A stretch of DNA of 64,000 bases from Epiperipatus broadwayi (lineage: Eukaryota > Onychophora > Udeonychophora > Euonychophora > Peripatidae). The notes under the pieces are model-generated. The model was not told the DNA's origin and made no database searches. It was given only the letters and a program-made list of their open reading frames with translations. The position numbers and the translations under genes are program-made. Position 1 is the first letter of the stretch. Each line of letters starts with the position of its first letter. Below, one piece after another: positions 11,760-24,059 of the stretch. The stretch covers positions 10,594,248 through 10,658,247 of the forward strand of contig JAQFVV010012400.1 in the NCBI GenBank assembly GCA_028023455.1, written 5' to 3'.

Positions 11760-13100
11760 TGTTGCATTATTATTGCATTATTGTGTCTTTCATTTATGCA
11801 AATAAATATTTTAATGTAAGGTGAATAATATGAGTCTTATGATTAGTTTTTATTTTGCAAAACATTATTTGTTTTAAACATTAAGTTGAGATTTTCTTTG
11901 CAAATATTTATAATGATAAATCTTTCATATTTTCAAAATAGATTGTATATATTGTTCCATTATTTAAACATTATATTCATCATTCTAGTACCATTGATGA
12001 AACATATATTTATACAGATAAAGTGTATTGTGAGAATTTAGTCTGTTCCCATAAAATTGTGTTTTGCATAGCATAATTTAACATAAAGCTGTTTTAAATT
12101 TTTTACAACTACTGAAAGCACTAAATCTACTTTATACATATATAGTATTAACAATATACAGCATAACATATTATATACATCTGTAAAAGATGAAAATCTC
12201 TTTAATTACCACACAAACAGCATTAATATTTTACAGAAGTTTGTAAGTCTAATTGTCAATTGAAATCTGTTGCACTTTGTCTGAAGTCACTCACAAAAGT
12301 TCTTAGCAATTTTAGACAAAATGAGAATCATTTTGTTTGATTGAAATTTAGATATATACATTTCCATGAGATTTTACTGTTGTTTATATAACAATTGAAT
12401 AAATCTTCATGTTCAATAGGTTTACATAACATTTCATGATATATATTTCTAATATCACATATTTGCTAAGTCTTTGAGCATAGTGAAGGTTAGCAAAGTA
12501 AATGCTTAATTATTTAGCCTCAAGAATAATAAGTTTTGTTTATATCTACAATAAATACAATTTCATTCTTGCAATTAGCATTTTGTTCAATTGACAATTA
12601 GACATATGAGTTTTCACCAGATTTCAATGTTTGAATCATAATTTGAAAGATATTCAGTCCGAAAGATATATACAAATATATATAATTTTAGAATTTTACA
12701 ATTAACATATATTGTTCCATATTTGAAATATGCAATTACAGACATTGGAAACTCAGTGACTCTGATAATGCATTTTAGACTTCCAAACATTAATAGTTTG
12801 GATTAGCTTTCCACAGTTCTTAAAATGTCCTACACTATTTCTAGAATATAATTATATGTCTATTTTCTGGCTTTAAAAAGCTTTCCTATTTAATGATTAT
12901 GTATACAATAAGTAGCTCTCACTCTTTCAATTAAAACTAACAAAAATCTGATTTATTTTTAAAAAAAAGCTCTAGCCTTCCTGACACTACTTGCAAAAAT
13001 ATATTGCAAAAATATTTGCTTTCATCTTTTTAATCTATTTTCTGTTCATATTTTTGTAAATACTGTATTACTATTATTTGTTTGTGCATTCTTTATTGTT
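11760..13100. other. AT-rich stretch with a weak inverted repeat
   Basis: TCTAATTGTCAATTG near 12247 recurs inverted (CAATTGACAATTAGA) near 12590, about 340 bp apart. Nothing else recognised. Confidence 0.45.
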
Positions 13101-13108
13101 TATTGCAT

Positions 13109-13257
13109 ACAAATCTTCAATAGATGTTGGACAATTTATATCAACCGAGATTAAATAATGACCTTCTAGTGTTTTGTGATTGTTTCTAAATGCTTCTTTA
13201 GCAACCGCATTCTTAAACTGTTGATATAAATCATCCAACATCTATTGAAGGATTTGT
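13109..13257. repeat. Inverted duplication at the 5' edge of the LINE
   Basis: The segment 13220-13257, which encodes the start of the LINE ORF1 homology, is present inverted at 13109-13145 with 74 bp between. It looks like a 5'-end foldback made during insertion or by template switching. Confidence 0.65.
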
Positions 13258-14334
13258 ACACAATTGTGGTATTAACTTTGACAGAAGAGAACTACAAAGA
13301 ATTCTCAGCCCTTATGGGAAAATTATATCATTTGTCTATTCTTGTTTAAGAAACATTGACTGTGAAGTTTTTACAAACACTGCTTTTTTAAAAATTGTAC
13401 TTGCAAAAGGTATTTTACCATTATCTATTCCAGGGCTTATTTAATTCAATGAATATCCCATCATAATTAATATGCATGGAGTTGCACCACAGTGCTTCCA
13501 TTGCTCAAAAAGAGGACATATCATGAAAACATGCCCTGAACGTTCATGCCATCAATGTGGTCTAATAAAGAAAAAGTTTCACAAATGTATAATTAAAGAT
13601 TTTGTGCCTTATTTATCATCCACAACTCTAATTCCCCAGGGAGCATTGATAAATTTTGAAGGAATTTTAGGAAATGTTGATAAATTTTGAAGGAAATTTA
13701 TGTAGCAATCTGAATATAGTTTCTTCAAATACTAAATTAAAATACACTGAGCCTTTGAATGACACAGCTAACTCATTCAATTTTCAGTCATCAAATCAAA
13801 CTGAAGCCAGTGCTGGAGAGAAGATAGCTGATTGTCCTGCTGAACTTCAGTCTGAATACAGCCTTATTGATTTCTAATAAAGAATTTCAACCCAAAAACG
13901 CCATTCACTCTCTTCCCCCTCTCCGCAAGTGTAAGAACAGAAACAGGAAAAATAAGTCACATCATTCAAACTCTTCCTCTTCTGCAGAAAGTGTTGTTAT
14001 AGATGATATCCTTAACTTTAATCACAATACTCGTTTGGGTCATACTTCTGGGGCAAAAAAGTTAAAACGTGAAAGCCCCAGTCTTTCAGAAACACTAATT
14101 GATCTAAGCATGACAGAAACCTCTTTGAAGACTATATCTACAGATCAGTATAATCATAAAGATTATGAAGAGGTATTACAATTGGAAGATTTCAATTTAT
14201 CTTCCTCTCTTGTTAATCATGACTCAGAAAAGGATATCCTCCATTACAAGACTGACCGGAATTTCAATAGCCAACTCCAAGTTGAAGTGGATTGTCAGGA
14301 TGCTAGTAATTCAAATAAATCAGAGAATGATTAA
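13223..14334 (+). pseudogene. LINE ORF1 relic, zinc-knuckle gag-like protein
   Basis: The translation starts with an RRM-like lead (GINFDRRELQRILSPYGKI) and then, after a stop, two CCHC knuckles at about 13497-13590: CFHCSKRGHIMKTC, then a second cysteine cluster CHQCG...H...C. This order (fold domain, conserved IP-type linker, knuckles) is that of gag-like ORF1 proteins which coat LINE RNA and help deliver it to target DNA. A Ser/Asn-rich tail follows to 14334. The reading frame changes near 13680 and 13870, so the gene is inactive. Between 13621 and 13700 a short direct repeat (TTGATAAATTTTGAAGGAA twice) causes the first frame change. Confidence 0.75.
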
Positions 14335-15000
14335 TATTGTATCTGTAAATATACGAAGCTTAAATTCTCATGACAGGGCATATGCTTTGTGACATTGGTT
14401 TCATTCTCATAGACATGATATTTTATGTCTTAGTGAGACTAAATTACATTTGCAGTTGGAATAATGCATAATTGATATCATACATAGTTTTGGATATTTT
14501 CACTACTCCTTCTCTTCTTCAGCTTCTGGAGTGGTGGTGATCATAATCAGCAAGAATTCACAAATCACATTGTTCAAAATACTATTCATTGACTCAAATT
14601 GCCTAATTGCGATCATACAATATCAAAGCTGGTACTTTAATCTGGTAAATGTATAGATACTGTTACAAGAGTGATTAATGCAATTAATTCAACACTAAGA
14701 AGTAGCCCTTTTGAAACGATTGTTATTGGAGATATTAATCATACATATTAAGTCTCTGTGCAGTGAAAAATTCTTCTTTGATGACGAAGCATTCTCTTTT
14801 TATACTGAATCATCATGTTCACTAATTGATTTACTTTTTTTTTTCACCTTCATTATCATCACAAATAGAAGCTTATCTGTGGCCCATTAAATTCTCTGAT
14901 CATTATGCTCTGGAGATTAAAATAATCCCAAGAAACATTCTACAATCTATAATTGAGATGCCAAGGACTATTTGAATGCTTACAAAGTTTAATGCCACAC
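14327..15000 (+). pseudogene. LINE ORF2 endonuclease domain relic
   Basis: Begins at ATG 14327, overlapping the end of ORF1, and reads INIVSVNIRSLNS then LCLSETKL: the N and E motifs of an apurinic-like (APE) endonuclease that nicks target DNA. Further on are VIGDIN, the GDFN-type motif, and FSDHYAL, the SDH motif that supplies the catalytic histidine, at about 14890. All key residues remain visible but stops and frameshifts separate them. It continues into the RT region. Confidence 0.8.
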
Positions 15001-15198
15001 TATTAAACTGATCTCTGAAGCTTATATCAATTTCCATAGAACAAAAATTTTAACTCTCCCTGCAGTAAATGCATGGAAGACTTTTACTGAGACACTAACA
15101 AAGTTAATAAATTTTTGTACTGCTAGAACTAAAGGTCCAGTTATTCTTCTCAATAAGCTGGACTCCATAGCATGTGATCTCAAAAATATTTCATATGA

Positions 15199-16006
15199 AG
15201 CACAAATTATTCCTAATATTTTTAAATTTAAAATCCAAATACAAGGCTAAACAAAAGGCCATTGCTAAGTACTTATCAATTAAAAGGGCCAGACTATATC
15301 TTCATCACCAACCTTGCTGGACTAGGGGTACATGAGATGGGCACTTGGCTCTAGCAGAAGATTAAAGGCACCTGGGTCCATTGAGATACAAGGCAACTGC
15401 TATACAGGCTCTTCCATGCTTCTCAGAATTCTGGAATATTATGCAAAAAAATTCCAAACACTTGGCATTTCTTTTGACAAGAAATGTTTTGTTTATGAAC
15501 ATTCTGATCAACACAAAATTACTGAAGCAAGAATCCTTTCAAAGATTTCATCATTCCCTGACAGAACTCACCCTGGATTACATGGAATACCAAAATTTTT
15601 AAAGCACAAATTATTCCTAATATTTTTAAATTTAAAATCCAAATACAAGGCTAAACAAAAGGCCATTGCTAAGTACTTATCAATTAAAAGGGCCAGACTA
15701 TATCTTCATCACCAACCTTGCTGGACTAGGGGTACATGAGATGGGCACTTGGCTCTAGCAGAAGATCAAAGGCACCTGGGTCCATTGAGATACAAGGCAA
15801 CTGCTATACAGGCTCTTCCCTGCTTCTCAGAATTCGGGAATATTATGCAAAAAAATTCCAACCACTTGGCATTTCTTTTGACAAGAAGTGTTTTGTTTAT
15901 GAACATTCTGATCAACACACAATTACTGAAGCAAGAATCCTTTCAAAGATTTCATCATTCCCTGACAGAACTCACCCTGGATTACATGGAATACCAAAAT
16001 TTTTAT
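15199..16006 (+). repeat. 404-bp tandem duplication inside LINE ORF2
   Basis: Bases 15199-15602 are repeated at 15603-16006 with only about six or seven differences seen by eye. The repeated block encodes the region leading to THPGLHGIPKF, just before the RT fingers. Because 404 is not a multiple of 3, the duplication shifts the frame. The high identity between copies means it arose after the element was already in place, or was present in a recent parent. Confidence 0.95.
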
Positions 16007-16029
16007 TACTTCATTTATGCACCTTTTTA

Positions 16030-17879
16030 GTCCCCATTATTAAAAAAATGGTAGACTTCTTGGCTAGTGGCTGCCGAGAAATTAATGGGCTTTGCCAAAT
16101 AGGCATGGTTCCACTTGTTAAAAAACCTGAGGGTCAAAAAAATCTTGATAATCTTCGGCCTATCTCTATGGTGCCATTGCTTATTAAAATCATTGAAGGC
16201 CTTATTAGAGAGGATATACAAACAAACATTATTGAAAAATTATCAACCTACCAGTTTGCAAAAAAAGGGAGCTCTACTGCTGATGCTGTCAGTCAATTTT
16301 GACTCCTAGTCAATCATGTTTGCAGGAAAATGATGCCAGACCAGTTGCAGTTCAACTTGACTTTTCCGGAGCCTTTGATTGTGTCAGGATTGATGTGCTA
16401 CTTGGTGTACTGGAGGAACTCCAAGTGCCTCTGGCATATATTCAGATGATTGAGAACCTTCTCATTAACAGAGTTGCTCCTGGCTTTTGGCCTTGTGTAT
16501 CCATCTCTCAGGGCTCACCACTAAGTGCACTACTCTTCACAGTCTATGTGAACCCACTGCTGTTGAGCATCGAGTCTTTCCTTCCTGGGATTTATATTTT
16601 TTTATTGAGAGAGAACATATGCCATATTTCCTATATGGATGATGTAGTTGTGTTTCTCTCATCTCAGGATGAGTTCTCTAGACTTGAGGAACTCCTAGAC
16701 CAGTTTGCATGTGAATTTGGCCTGGCAATTAATGGAGCAAAGTTGGAAATGTGGTCCATCCTTACAGAGAAGCAAATATCTGGTAGACCAAAAGCTCCCC
16801 CACAGAAATTTCTTGGTTTTAGTATTGCTTCTTCTTCAGCAGCCATGAAAAAAGAACTTGAAAATTCATTAATTTTAAAGATTGAAAAGACTTAATTTAC
16901 TATCTAAAATTTATTTTTTTCTGTTTGGAAAGGTTGCACTTCTTAATTCTGTGATTTTACCAAAATTATCTATTATCTAGCTGGTTTTTCACCAACAATT
17001 TATTTCATTCTCAAGGTTAAATCTCTATGCAGAAAGCTGTGCTGGGGAGAGAAGACACCAGCAATAAGTCTTAATATTTTGCAAACACCAAGATATCTTA
17101 ATGGTTTAGGACTGCACTCGATTAAAATTTTTCTGATACAGAGGACTTACAAGGTCCTTGTTAAAATTTTCAAAGACAATGCAAACATAGAAAGTCTCTT
17201 ACCTTTTGAAAAAATAATCCCCACTGATCATCCACCCCCTCATAAAAGAAATATCTGGATGCAACGACAATTAACTATGGTCTTTAATAGTATCAAAAGC
17301 TCTAGCTCCATGTTTGATGAAAAAATATCATACTGGAGTTCTTATCAATTAGTTCACTCTGGTAAATCTAGGACAGATAATCTTCTCCCAGTTGCAATCC
17401 CTCATCTCATAAGACTGACTAAGTTCCTAAAATTGAAACCAAAGTTTGTGGATTTTTTGGTTAAGGTCAACTTTGGAGCCTTGCCTACTGGGATGTTTCT
17501 TTGTAATCAGAGGGGATACAACATTGATACAATATGTACTCTTTGTAGAAGATTTGATGAGTCCATTGAACACATACTCTATCAATGTGAATGGTGGACT
17601 CAGTTATGGAATATTGCCATACAGAGGATTACAGGATACAATTCTTCAAATGTCTACCTTAAGGATGCATTCAAAAGGTAAAATTTTGGTTCCATCCACC
17701 TGGCCACTTTCATAAATTTTATCATATGGAAGATTAGATGTAAGGTATTATTTGATAGAGAGTTGGCTGGTCCTATTGAAGACATTTTCTTAAAGTTATT
17801 ATATAAAGCTAAAGAAAGTGATCTAAGAACATGCCTGCCTAGTCTTGCTGAGCAAACATGGAGTCAATTAAATATTTAG
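16030..17879 (+). pseudogene. LINE ORF2 reverse transcriptase and C-terminal zinc finger
   Basis: RT blocks in order: NLRPISMVPLLIKIIEGLI (fingers), AVQLDFSGAFDCV (palm A; first catalytic Asp), SISQGSPLSALLFTVYVNPL (block B), YMDD at 16632-16643 (catalytic palm C), GLAINGAKLEMWS and FLGFSI (thumb side). One frame change occurs near 16300 and another near 16890. The C-terminal region 17079-17681 includes CTLCRRFDESIEHILYQC, the CCHC finger common to LINE ORF2. The reading ends around 17879 (TWSQLNI). The polymerase residues are intact but the frame is not. Confidence 0.88.
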
Positions 17880-18129
17880 CAATGGCCATGTATATTATTT
17901 ATTCATGACACTTAAACTTTACACGCCATGGGATTTATATGCCAAATTAGATCACCCCTGATAAGTAACATAACATAAAATTTTACTTTTAATCCTGTAC
18001 TCATCATCTAATTTAATAACTAATTAGTCTTTAATGTGTCAGACATGATTGTAAACATGAACTCTATATTACAATGTATATTTTACTTTTTGTGCAAATA
18101 AAGATTATTTTGAAAAAAACAAAAAACAA

Positions 18130-19765
18130 TTAATTAATGACAAGGGAAGTGAAAAGATAATTAATGAAGTGTATTTGGATTTAGTTGAAATCAGTAAAGC
18201 AAGTAAAATGCAAAAAGCAAATAGAATTAAAATAAAAGGAATAAAGATCCAAATATTATATTTAAACAAAATATTTTATTCTTAAAAAAGGATTTTAATC
18301 AGTATTTCTTTCACTTGTAACTTATGGTTAAAAAAAAAAGTCTTAAAATTGCAATTGACCCAAACAAGTACAGAAATAACTACATTTAGAATACAAAAAT
18401 TCCAAATTTATTCTTCTAATTTAATTATAAAGTTTGTCATAGTAGTAGAATGATAGATTTGAGAGCTAAATATGTTTAGATCAAATCTCAATCTGTCATA
18501 TCTTGTGCTCAATTGCTATATAATCTCCAAAGTTAAATTTTTTAGATCAAATTAAGATGAACACATAACAAGGAAAATATTACAATAAATGAAGTATGAT
18601 TATTCTTGACTATATTTTTAGAAAAAAAGTATTTATTGGAGGTCTATTGATGAGATAAAAATGTTTGCTGGATCATTGTAAACATTTTATAAAAATATTG
18701 AAAATGATTATTGATAATTTCAATAACTGATCAAATGTTGATATCATGTTCTTTCACTATTCAAGTATTTTAAATACAATTTTTAATATACATATATATT
18801 TAAATTACAAATACCATATAAAACATTCTATATTTCTTTTCACTGAAAAAATTTACTATGAATGATGTTTTGGCCACCAACCATCATTAGCCATCTTCAA
18901 ATGAACTATTATTTAACAAACTTAAGAAATAATAGAACTTCACTGTTTGCATAAATAGTTTATCTGTAAAATGTTTGATTTAAATATTTTATAATTAAAT
19001 AAGTGAAGAAATTGATACGAAATTGACCAAAATGAATTGATTTTTAAAAAATAATATTCAAATATATTAAACTTTTAAACTGATAGAGAAATTACACTAC
19101 AGAAATATTATTCATTATTGGTTAATATCTAGTGTAATGAATGACTAATAAAAATTATTAATATACTTCTATTAAATGGTTTGGGTCAAAGTTCTGAGGG
19201 CAGAAATTGTACAAGTTTGTTTATATAATGGCTTGATTTTTTAAAAATAATATTTAAACAACCAAAAGCAGATCTCATTTATTTTAAAGCTTTATAGTGT
19301 AAGTAATCAATGGATACCAGATACTATGGTACTATAATATTTTTATCTCTGATTGGATTTTGTTTTTATAATGGGATCTAGGATTCAAATCTGGAATTTC
19401 TGAATCAAGCAACCACCTTTTATTTCTTCATATTATTTAAATTCATAGTATGAAATTCAATAAAACCATAAGGTTAACCTGACAGCAAAATTATACTGGT
19501 GTGACATGAGGTCAGTTTTATATATTTTTAATATCCCTATTTTATTCTGATTATATCATTCAGTATCTAATAATTACTTAAGGTTACAATAGATGATCCT
19601 GAAGCAGGATTTGAAAAAATCTGCTCTTAAAAGCATATGAGTAATCATATGAGATTAATATTTCAAACACTTTATAATTAAACTGGTAGTGAAACTGATA
19701 AGAGTTTGTTCTATAATGGCTTAATTGTTTTTAAAAAATAAGAGTGAAGAACATAACCACAGATA
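18130..19765. other. AT-rich stretch; one PLE-end motif
   Basis: No gene recognised. The only structured element noted is the motif at 18860-18905. Confidence 0.5.
18858..18906 (-). ncRNA. PLE-like terminal hammerhead-like motif, decayed
   Basis: Minus strand: TTGAAGATGGC ... GGCC, then AAAACATC. This matches the PLE signature CUGAAGAUGGC...GCC-GAAAC with several changes (C to T at the first core base, G to A in GAAA). A likely remnant of another PLE family. Confidence 0.4.
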
Positions 19766-20535
19766 AATTCATTTGACATGCTGGATGCTAGACACTCCAG
19801 CTAGAAATATCATCTTTGTAACATTAATAGAGTTTTGTTGTAATATTTTCAGGTATGAGTCTGCACCCCTCATTTCTTTCTCAGGGGTTTATGTTGGCAG
19901 TCATTGGTGTTCTTGTCTATGGGTGTGGGCTTTGACAATTATTGCCACTACCCGGAAAATCTGCTGGGAAGGTACAGGCTCAAAGTTTTCAGCACTGTTT
20001 CTGCTCTGATGGGCTGCTGCACCCCCTTGATGGATTGTTTTTGGGCAGTTCAGACCTGTACTCATCACTTATTAATTTTACCCCCACTTGGCATTCCAAT
20101 TTTGGGCAGGTAGACTGAAAGTGATCCCTGCCCATTTGGACTGTTGAATTAGGAGACAGAGAGGATTTAATGGGTAATGGACTTGGGTCTTGGACCTCAT
20201 TGTTGTTGTGATGGTTGGCATAATGCTGGATGTCTGCCTATTCAGCTGAAGCATTTGGGTCTTCATTTCAAGGCTCCAGAGAGGGGATCATTGGGTGATT
20301 GATGACTTATTGGCAGTTTGACCATGTAGACCCATGTACAGATGCACATTAAACAAAATTATAGCAACCCTTTTATGGACATAATTGTTATCGAACATAT
20401 GTACTTTTTATAAACCTGGGCAATAATTGTTTTATCTTGTAACATTGAACACTTTGTAATCCTCAATGGGAAAAATATACCCAAAAATTTTTGTAGTCTT
20501 TTAACTAATAAAGGTTACTTTTGAAAGATCTCATT
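19766..20535 (+). other. GC-elevated patch with LINE-like 3' tail
   Basis: Bases about 19780-20340 are clearly richer in G+C than the surroundings. Downstream the sequence ends in CTAATAAAGGTTACTTTTGAAAG, resembling the ACTAATAAAG-type tails of LINEs at 47.46 and 47.64 kb. Open frames at 19773-20009 and 20078-20266 (minus) carry no motif I know. It could be the 3' part of an unrecognised retroelement or a host 3' exon; I lean to the former. Confidence 0.4.
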
Positions 20536-21630
20536 TGGATCTCACTTGCTTCTGCCTGGTTAGTAAGGATTATCCAGCAGCAGCTTCTAGAGAAGTTTAT
20601 TTATTAAATGTAATAAAACAACAAATCTTTCACTCATATAAAAAATTATAATGTATGATGATCAAACACAGTCATTAAATTAACTATTCACTAATACCAT
20701 TTTTAAAACTACAAAAATTTTGTATTACACAAAATAATCAATATCTAAAATAAAGGTTATGGAGTTGTCACCATCAATCACCTGATCAATTATTTTGATG
20801 GTGGATGTCAGTATTGATGAATTATTTTCAGGTCATTTTTCCTCTGTTTTTACACACATTTCTAATATTTTTAGCTCATTACTTTATAATATTACTTATC
20901 TATAATAGTCTTGGTCATCTTTTTTCTTTTGAACCATTCACAATTCCAGTCATGACATCTTTTCTAATGTATTTACCTGTCTTAATACATATTCAAAATA
21001 GTATAACTTTCTTCAATTTACCATCTCCAGTAATTAATGACCTTTTTAAAACTGCCTTCACTAAAAATGTACTCATTATTTTCTTTAACTGTTGAAGATG
21101 TTCCACACATCCTTTGATATAATTTTATTTCAAAAGCATTTCACATTCATATAATGTATGCATATAAAAATCATTTACTACTGAGAGTGAACTATTTAAC
21201 ATCAAGACATGGTCTGCATTGCAACAAAATACAGAAATTAAAAAGAAAGTATTTATTATTAACATTATAGTTTTACTTATAAAACAACACATGACAAAAT
21301 GCAACTATGTTACTAAATGGTACAGAATCTATTTTTAAATCAACATCAATTTAATCCCATAACATTGCATTATTTTTTTGAAGAAACTTGACATCATTTT
21401 TCATTAACCAACTTTTCAAAACTTGTTTGGATTTGTAAAGCTGTCTATAGTTTTTAAAATTGATTGTATATGCTGGTCTGTTAATCTTGATCTTTCTACA
21501 ATCTTATTGTTTAAAATTAAAAGTAATTGTTTACAAAAACATCTGTTGCTTAACATGGCTAAAATATATTTAATGGCATATAATATATTGAAAATTTAGT
21601 CAAATGATAAATAATTATAAAATTTTGGAA
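20536..21630. other. AT-rich stretch without a recognised gene
   Basis: Frame 20805-21095 gives a hydrophobic, motif-free peptide; regarded as chance. Confidence 0.5.
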
Positions 21631-21639
21631 TCCTAACAC

Positions 21640-23050
21640 CTCTATTTATTTTTGTTTCAATATGGAATCATATTGAATTTCAATTCCAATAGTAAATCAT
21701 TCTGAAAATTTCAGCCACAATGATTTCTGTAAGTGACTAGCTACATTCAAAATTAGATATATTTTCATTTTGAAGTTGTTGTTTTTTTTAGTAATAATTT
21801 TTGTTTGAAACATTAATATTGTCAAATAACATTGTGACTATATGATGTTTAACTTGTAGTTTAATATTAAGTTGACTAAGATGATTTGTAATGTCAATTG
21901 AAAAAGCCAAATCTTTGATCCATTGATCATCTTGCAATATTCCTTATTCATAATTTTTTTATTCTAAAAAAGAATAATTTCATCCAGCAATTCGAAAAAT
22001 CACTTCAAAACATGACTGGAAAGCCATCTAATTTCTGTATAATAAGGAAGATCAATGTATTCACTTCCTATGTTTTCTAGAAATTTAACAAACTGACAAT
22101 GATTAAGGGCATGTGCACAAATATAATTTACAATTTTAGTCTTTTTCAGCACATATCCAATATTTAAAATTTTGGAGCATAAGGTTTGCTGATGAATAAT
22201 GCAATGAAAATGTTGATGAATAATGCAATGAAAATGTTGGAAATAGTCATTACCGTTTTCTTTTAACTTTGTAACAAGTCCTTTAAGAACATCAGTCATG
22301 TCATGAGCACTATCAGTTGCAAGACAATGTAGATTTTTAAAAAGTAAATTGTACTGAATCAAAATTTTCATAAGATTCAAAAATATCAATACATGTAGTT
22401 GTATTGTGCATAGGAATAAGGAATAAGTTCTAGAAGCTCTTCATTAACTTTTGAGTTTAAATCACATCAATGAATAAAGACAGCTAATTGAATGGTAACT
22501 TTTATATGTATTTTCATCAATTGCAATGGAATTAGTGATTTTAGTGGATTCCTTAAATTTTCTGCTATTCTTGAACTTCTTTAATGGTTCTAGACACAAC
22601 ACTTCCATTGCTTTAACAATGCATTTGTGAATAAATTCCTCTTCAGAAAATGGTTTTGACTTGCTTGCAATTAAGGGTGCTAATAAATAGCTAGTTTTAA
22701 CAACAACCTCATTATCCTCAGTAGGTTTGGTAAATAGACTTTGTTGATTTCTGAATGTCAACTTTAATTCTGAGATTTTATCTTCTCAATGTTTCCCAAT
22801 TTTTGTCATAGCATTTTTTATGATTTGAATCATAGCACCCCATGAGATTATATTTCTTGCAAACTGTAATGAAGTTTCTATATGTCAGACCTAAAATTTT
22901 ATCCTTTTCATCAATAAAAAATATTAAAATTCTGTAATGTTCTTTTCCAATGCATGATTTTTTTGTCATATTGGTAAAGGGCTTTGACTTATTATGAATA
23001 TTTAATAATTTTAAAGAAAACATTATTGGTCTACTTTCATTCACATTCAA
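21640..23050 (-). pseudogene. hAT-superfamily transposase relic (GTF2IRD2/ZBED-like group)
   Basis: Minus-strand transposase in pieces. From the N-terminus: a damaged zinc-finger region (22778-23050), then TSYLLAPLIASKSKPFSEEEFI and VLCLEPLKKFKN (22462-22761), SIAIDENTY holding the first catalytic Asp in the place of AVDESTD, EELLELIP-type sequence near 22430, TDSAHDMTDVLKGL with the second Asp (22000-22389), HCIIHQ, then YTEIRWLSSHVLK, the conserved block near the C-terminal part, then weak continuation to about 21650 in broken frames. The order matches hAT transposases of the type domesticated in vertebrate GTF2IRD2. A 24-bp in-frame duplication gives HFHCIIHQ twice (about 22190-22237). No terminal inverted repeats identified. 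Confidence 0.85.
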
Positions 23051-23169
23051 ATCCCAGTTAAACTGTCAGAGTGACATAGACATTACCAACTTATCTAAAT
23101 CTTGTAAGTACCTTGCATGCATGAACAATAACATACCTCATATGTTTACAATTCTAGCACATAACATTA

Positions 23170-23300
23170 TCTGAAATAAATATCAAATCACTTTAAACAT
23201 TAAGAAATTTCAAATGTCAAATCACCTCAAATATTAAGAAATTTTCAGCTATGAATGTAGCTGGAAATGTTTTAATATTTAAGGCGATTTGATATTTCAT
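23170..23300. repeat. Small tandem and inverted repeat cluster
   Basis: TCAAATCAC...AAATATTAAGAAATTT occurs twice in tandem (about 23183 and 23217), and the second copy is mirrored by 23257-23293 (GGAAATGTTTTAATATTTAAGGCGATTTGA). The reading frames over it look like chance. Confidence 0.45.
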
Positions 23301-23776
23301 ATGTTCAATATATTTTGCAGTATAACGCACAATAAACTTTGTGGACATTGCATAGGCAATAAAGCATTTACTACAACAATTAATAAAAATAAAAAAATTT
23401 TTAAGTGTGTTTTTGGCAAAGTGATGAAAGTTTGGGATCTTCCTTTGAAAGAACAATATGCAATAAAGTATGTACAAAAATCTGAGTTCCTGCCTTCCCA
23501 AAAAGCATGCAAAATTCTTATAATTTTATTATTTTTATATTAATAATATAAAAAATAATAATATATAAATTGGAAATATTATAATTAATTTTTGCAATTT
23601 TTTTTTTTAAAATAATAATAAAAAAGAAATGTAAATATTAATTATGACTGCTACTTTTCAGCCATTTTGTTTTTTAACATTTATTTTATATCCCTGAAAC
23701 TATTTTTTTTTTTTTAAATCATCTGTCAAGCTTGGTAGATAGAATAATGCTCAAATACCATTTATTTTATTCATTT

Positions 23777-23976
23777 ATAATAACGTGAAAGCTAAACACC
23801 TTCGAACAGATACGCTTTAAAAATGCTTACGTGACAACCAATCAGATGGAATAATGGCATCACATGGGACTCTAAATTCTAAAACACATGTGATGCCATT
23901 ATTCCATCTGATTGGCTGTCATGTAAGCATTTTTAAAGCGTATCTGTTTGAAGGTGTTTAGCTTTCACGTTATTAT
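23777..23976. mobile_element. 200-bp MITE-like palindrome
   Basis: Left arm 23777-23866 begins ATAATAACGTGAAAGC; right arm 23887-23976 is its near-perfect reverse complement, ending GCTTTCACGTTATTAT, with a 20-bp centre. About 90 bp per arm and only a few mismatches imply a recent or well-preserved foldback MITE. Flanking duplication is not clear in this AT-rich context (a TA or TTA duplication would be hidden). Confidence 0.8.
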
Positions 23977-24059
23977 ATTATCTGTTTACGTTTAAATTTA
24001 ATATATTTATTCATTTATATATGTATAATCATAATCCCAAAAATCCAGTATTGTCAAAA

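Larger units (their letters stand above)
13150..18120 (+). mobile_element. Near-full-length LINE of the YMDD family
   Basis: Two-ORF non-LTR retrotransposon, about 5 kb, ending in AATAAAG and an A-rich tail near 18100-18120. ORF1 (nucleic-acid chaperone type) covers about 13223-14334 and ORF2 (endonuclease plus RT) about 14327-17879, with a small overlap. Both are broken by frameshifts. It is the reference copy for LINE pieces at 30.8-32.9, 34.0-35.1, 45.0-47.5 and 51.3-52.5 kb. Confidence 0.85.

Noticed and set aside
15332-15739. Separate gene from 15.33 to 16.3 kb, seen twice
   Set aside because: These are the two copies of the 404-bp duplicated piece of LINE ORF2.
20805-21095. Membrane protein gene
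   Set aside because: Hydrophobic translation of T-rich DNA; no motif, no codon signal, no neighbours.
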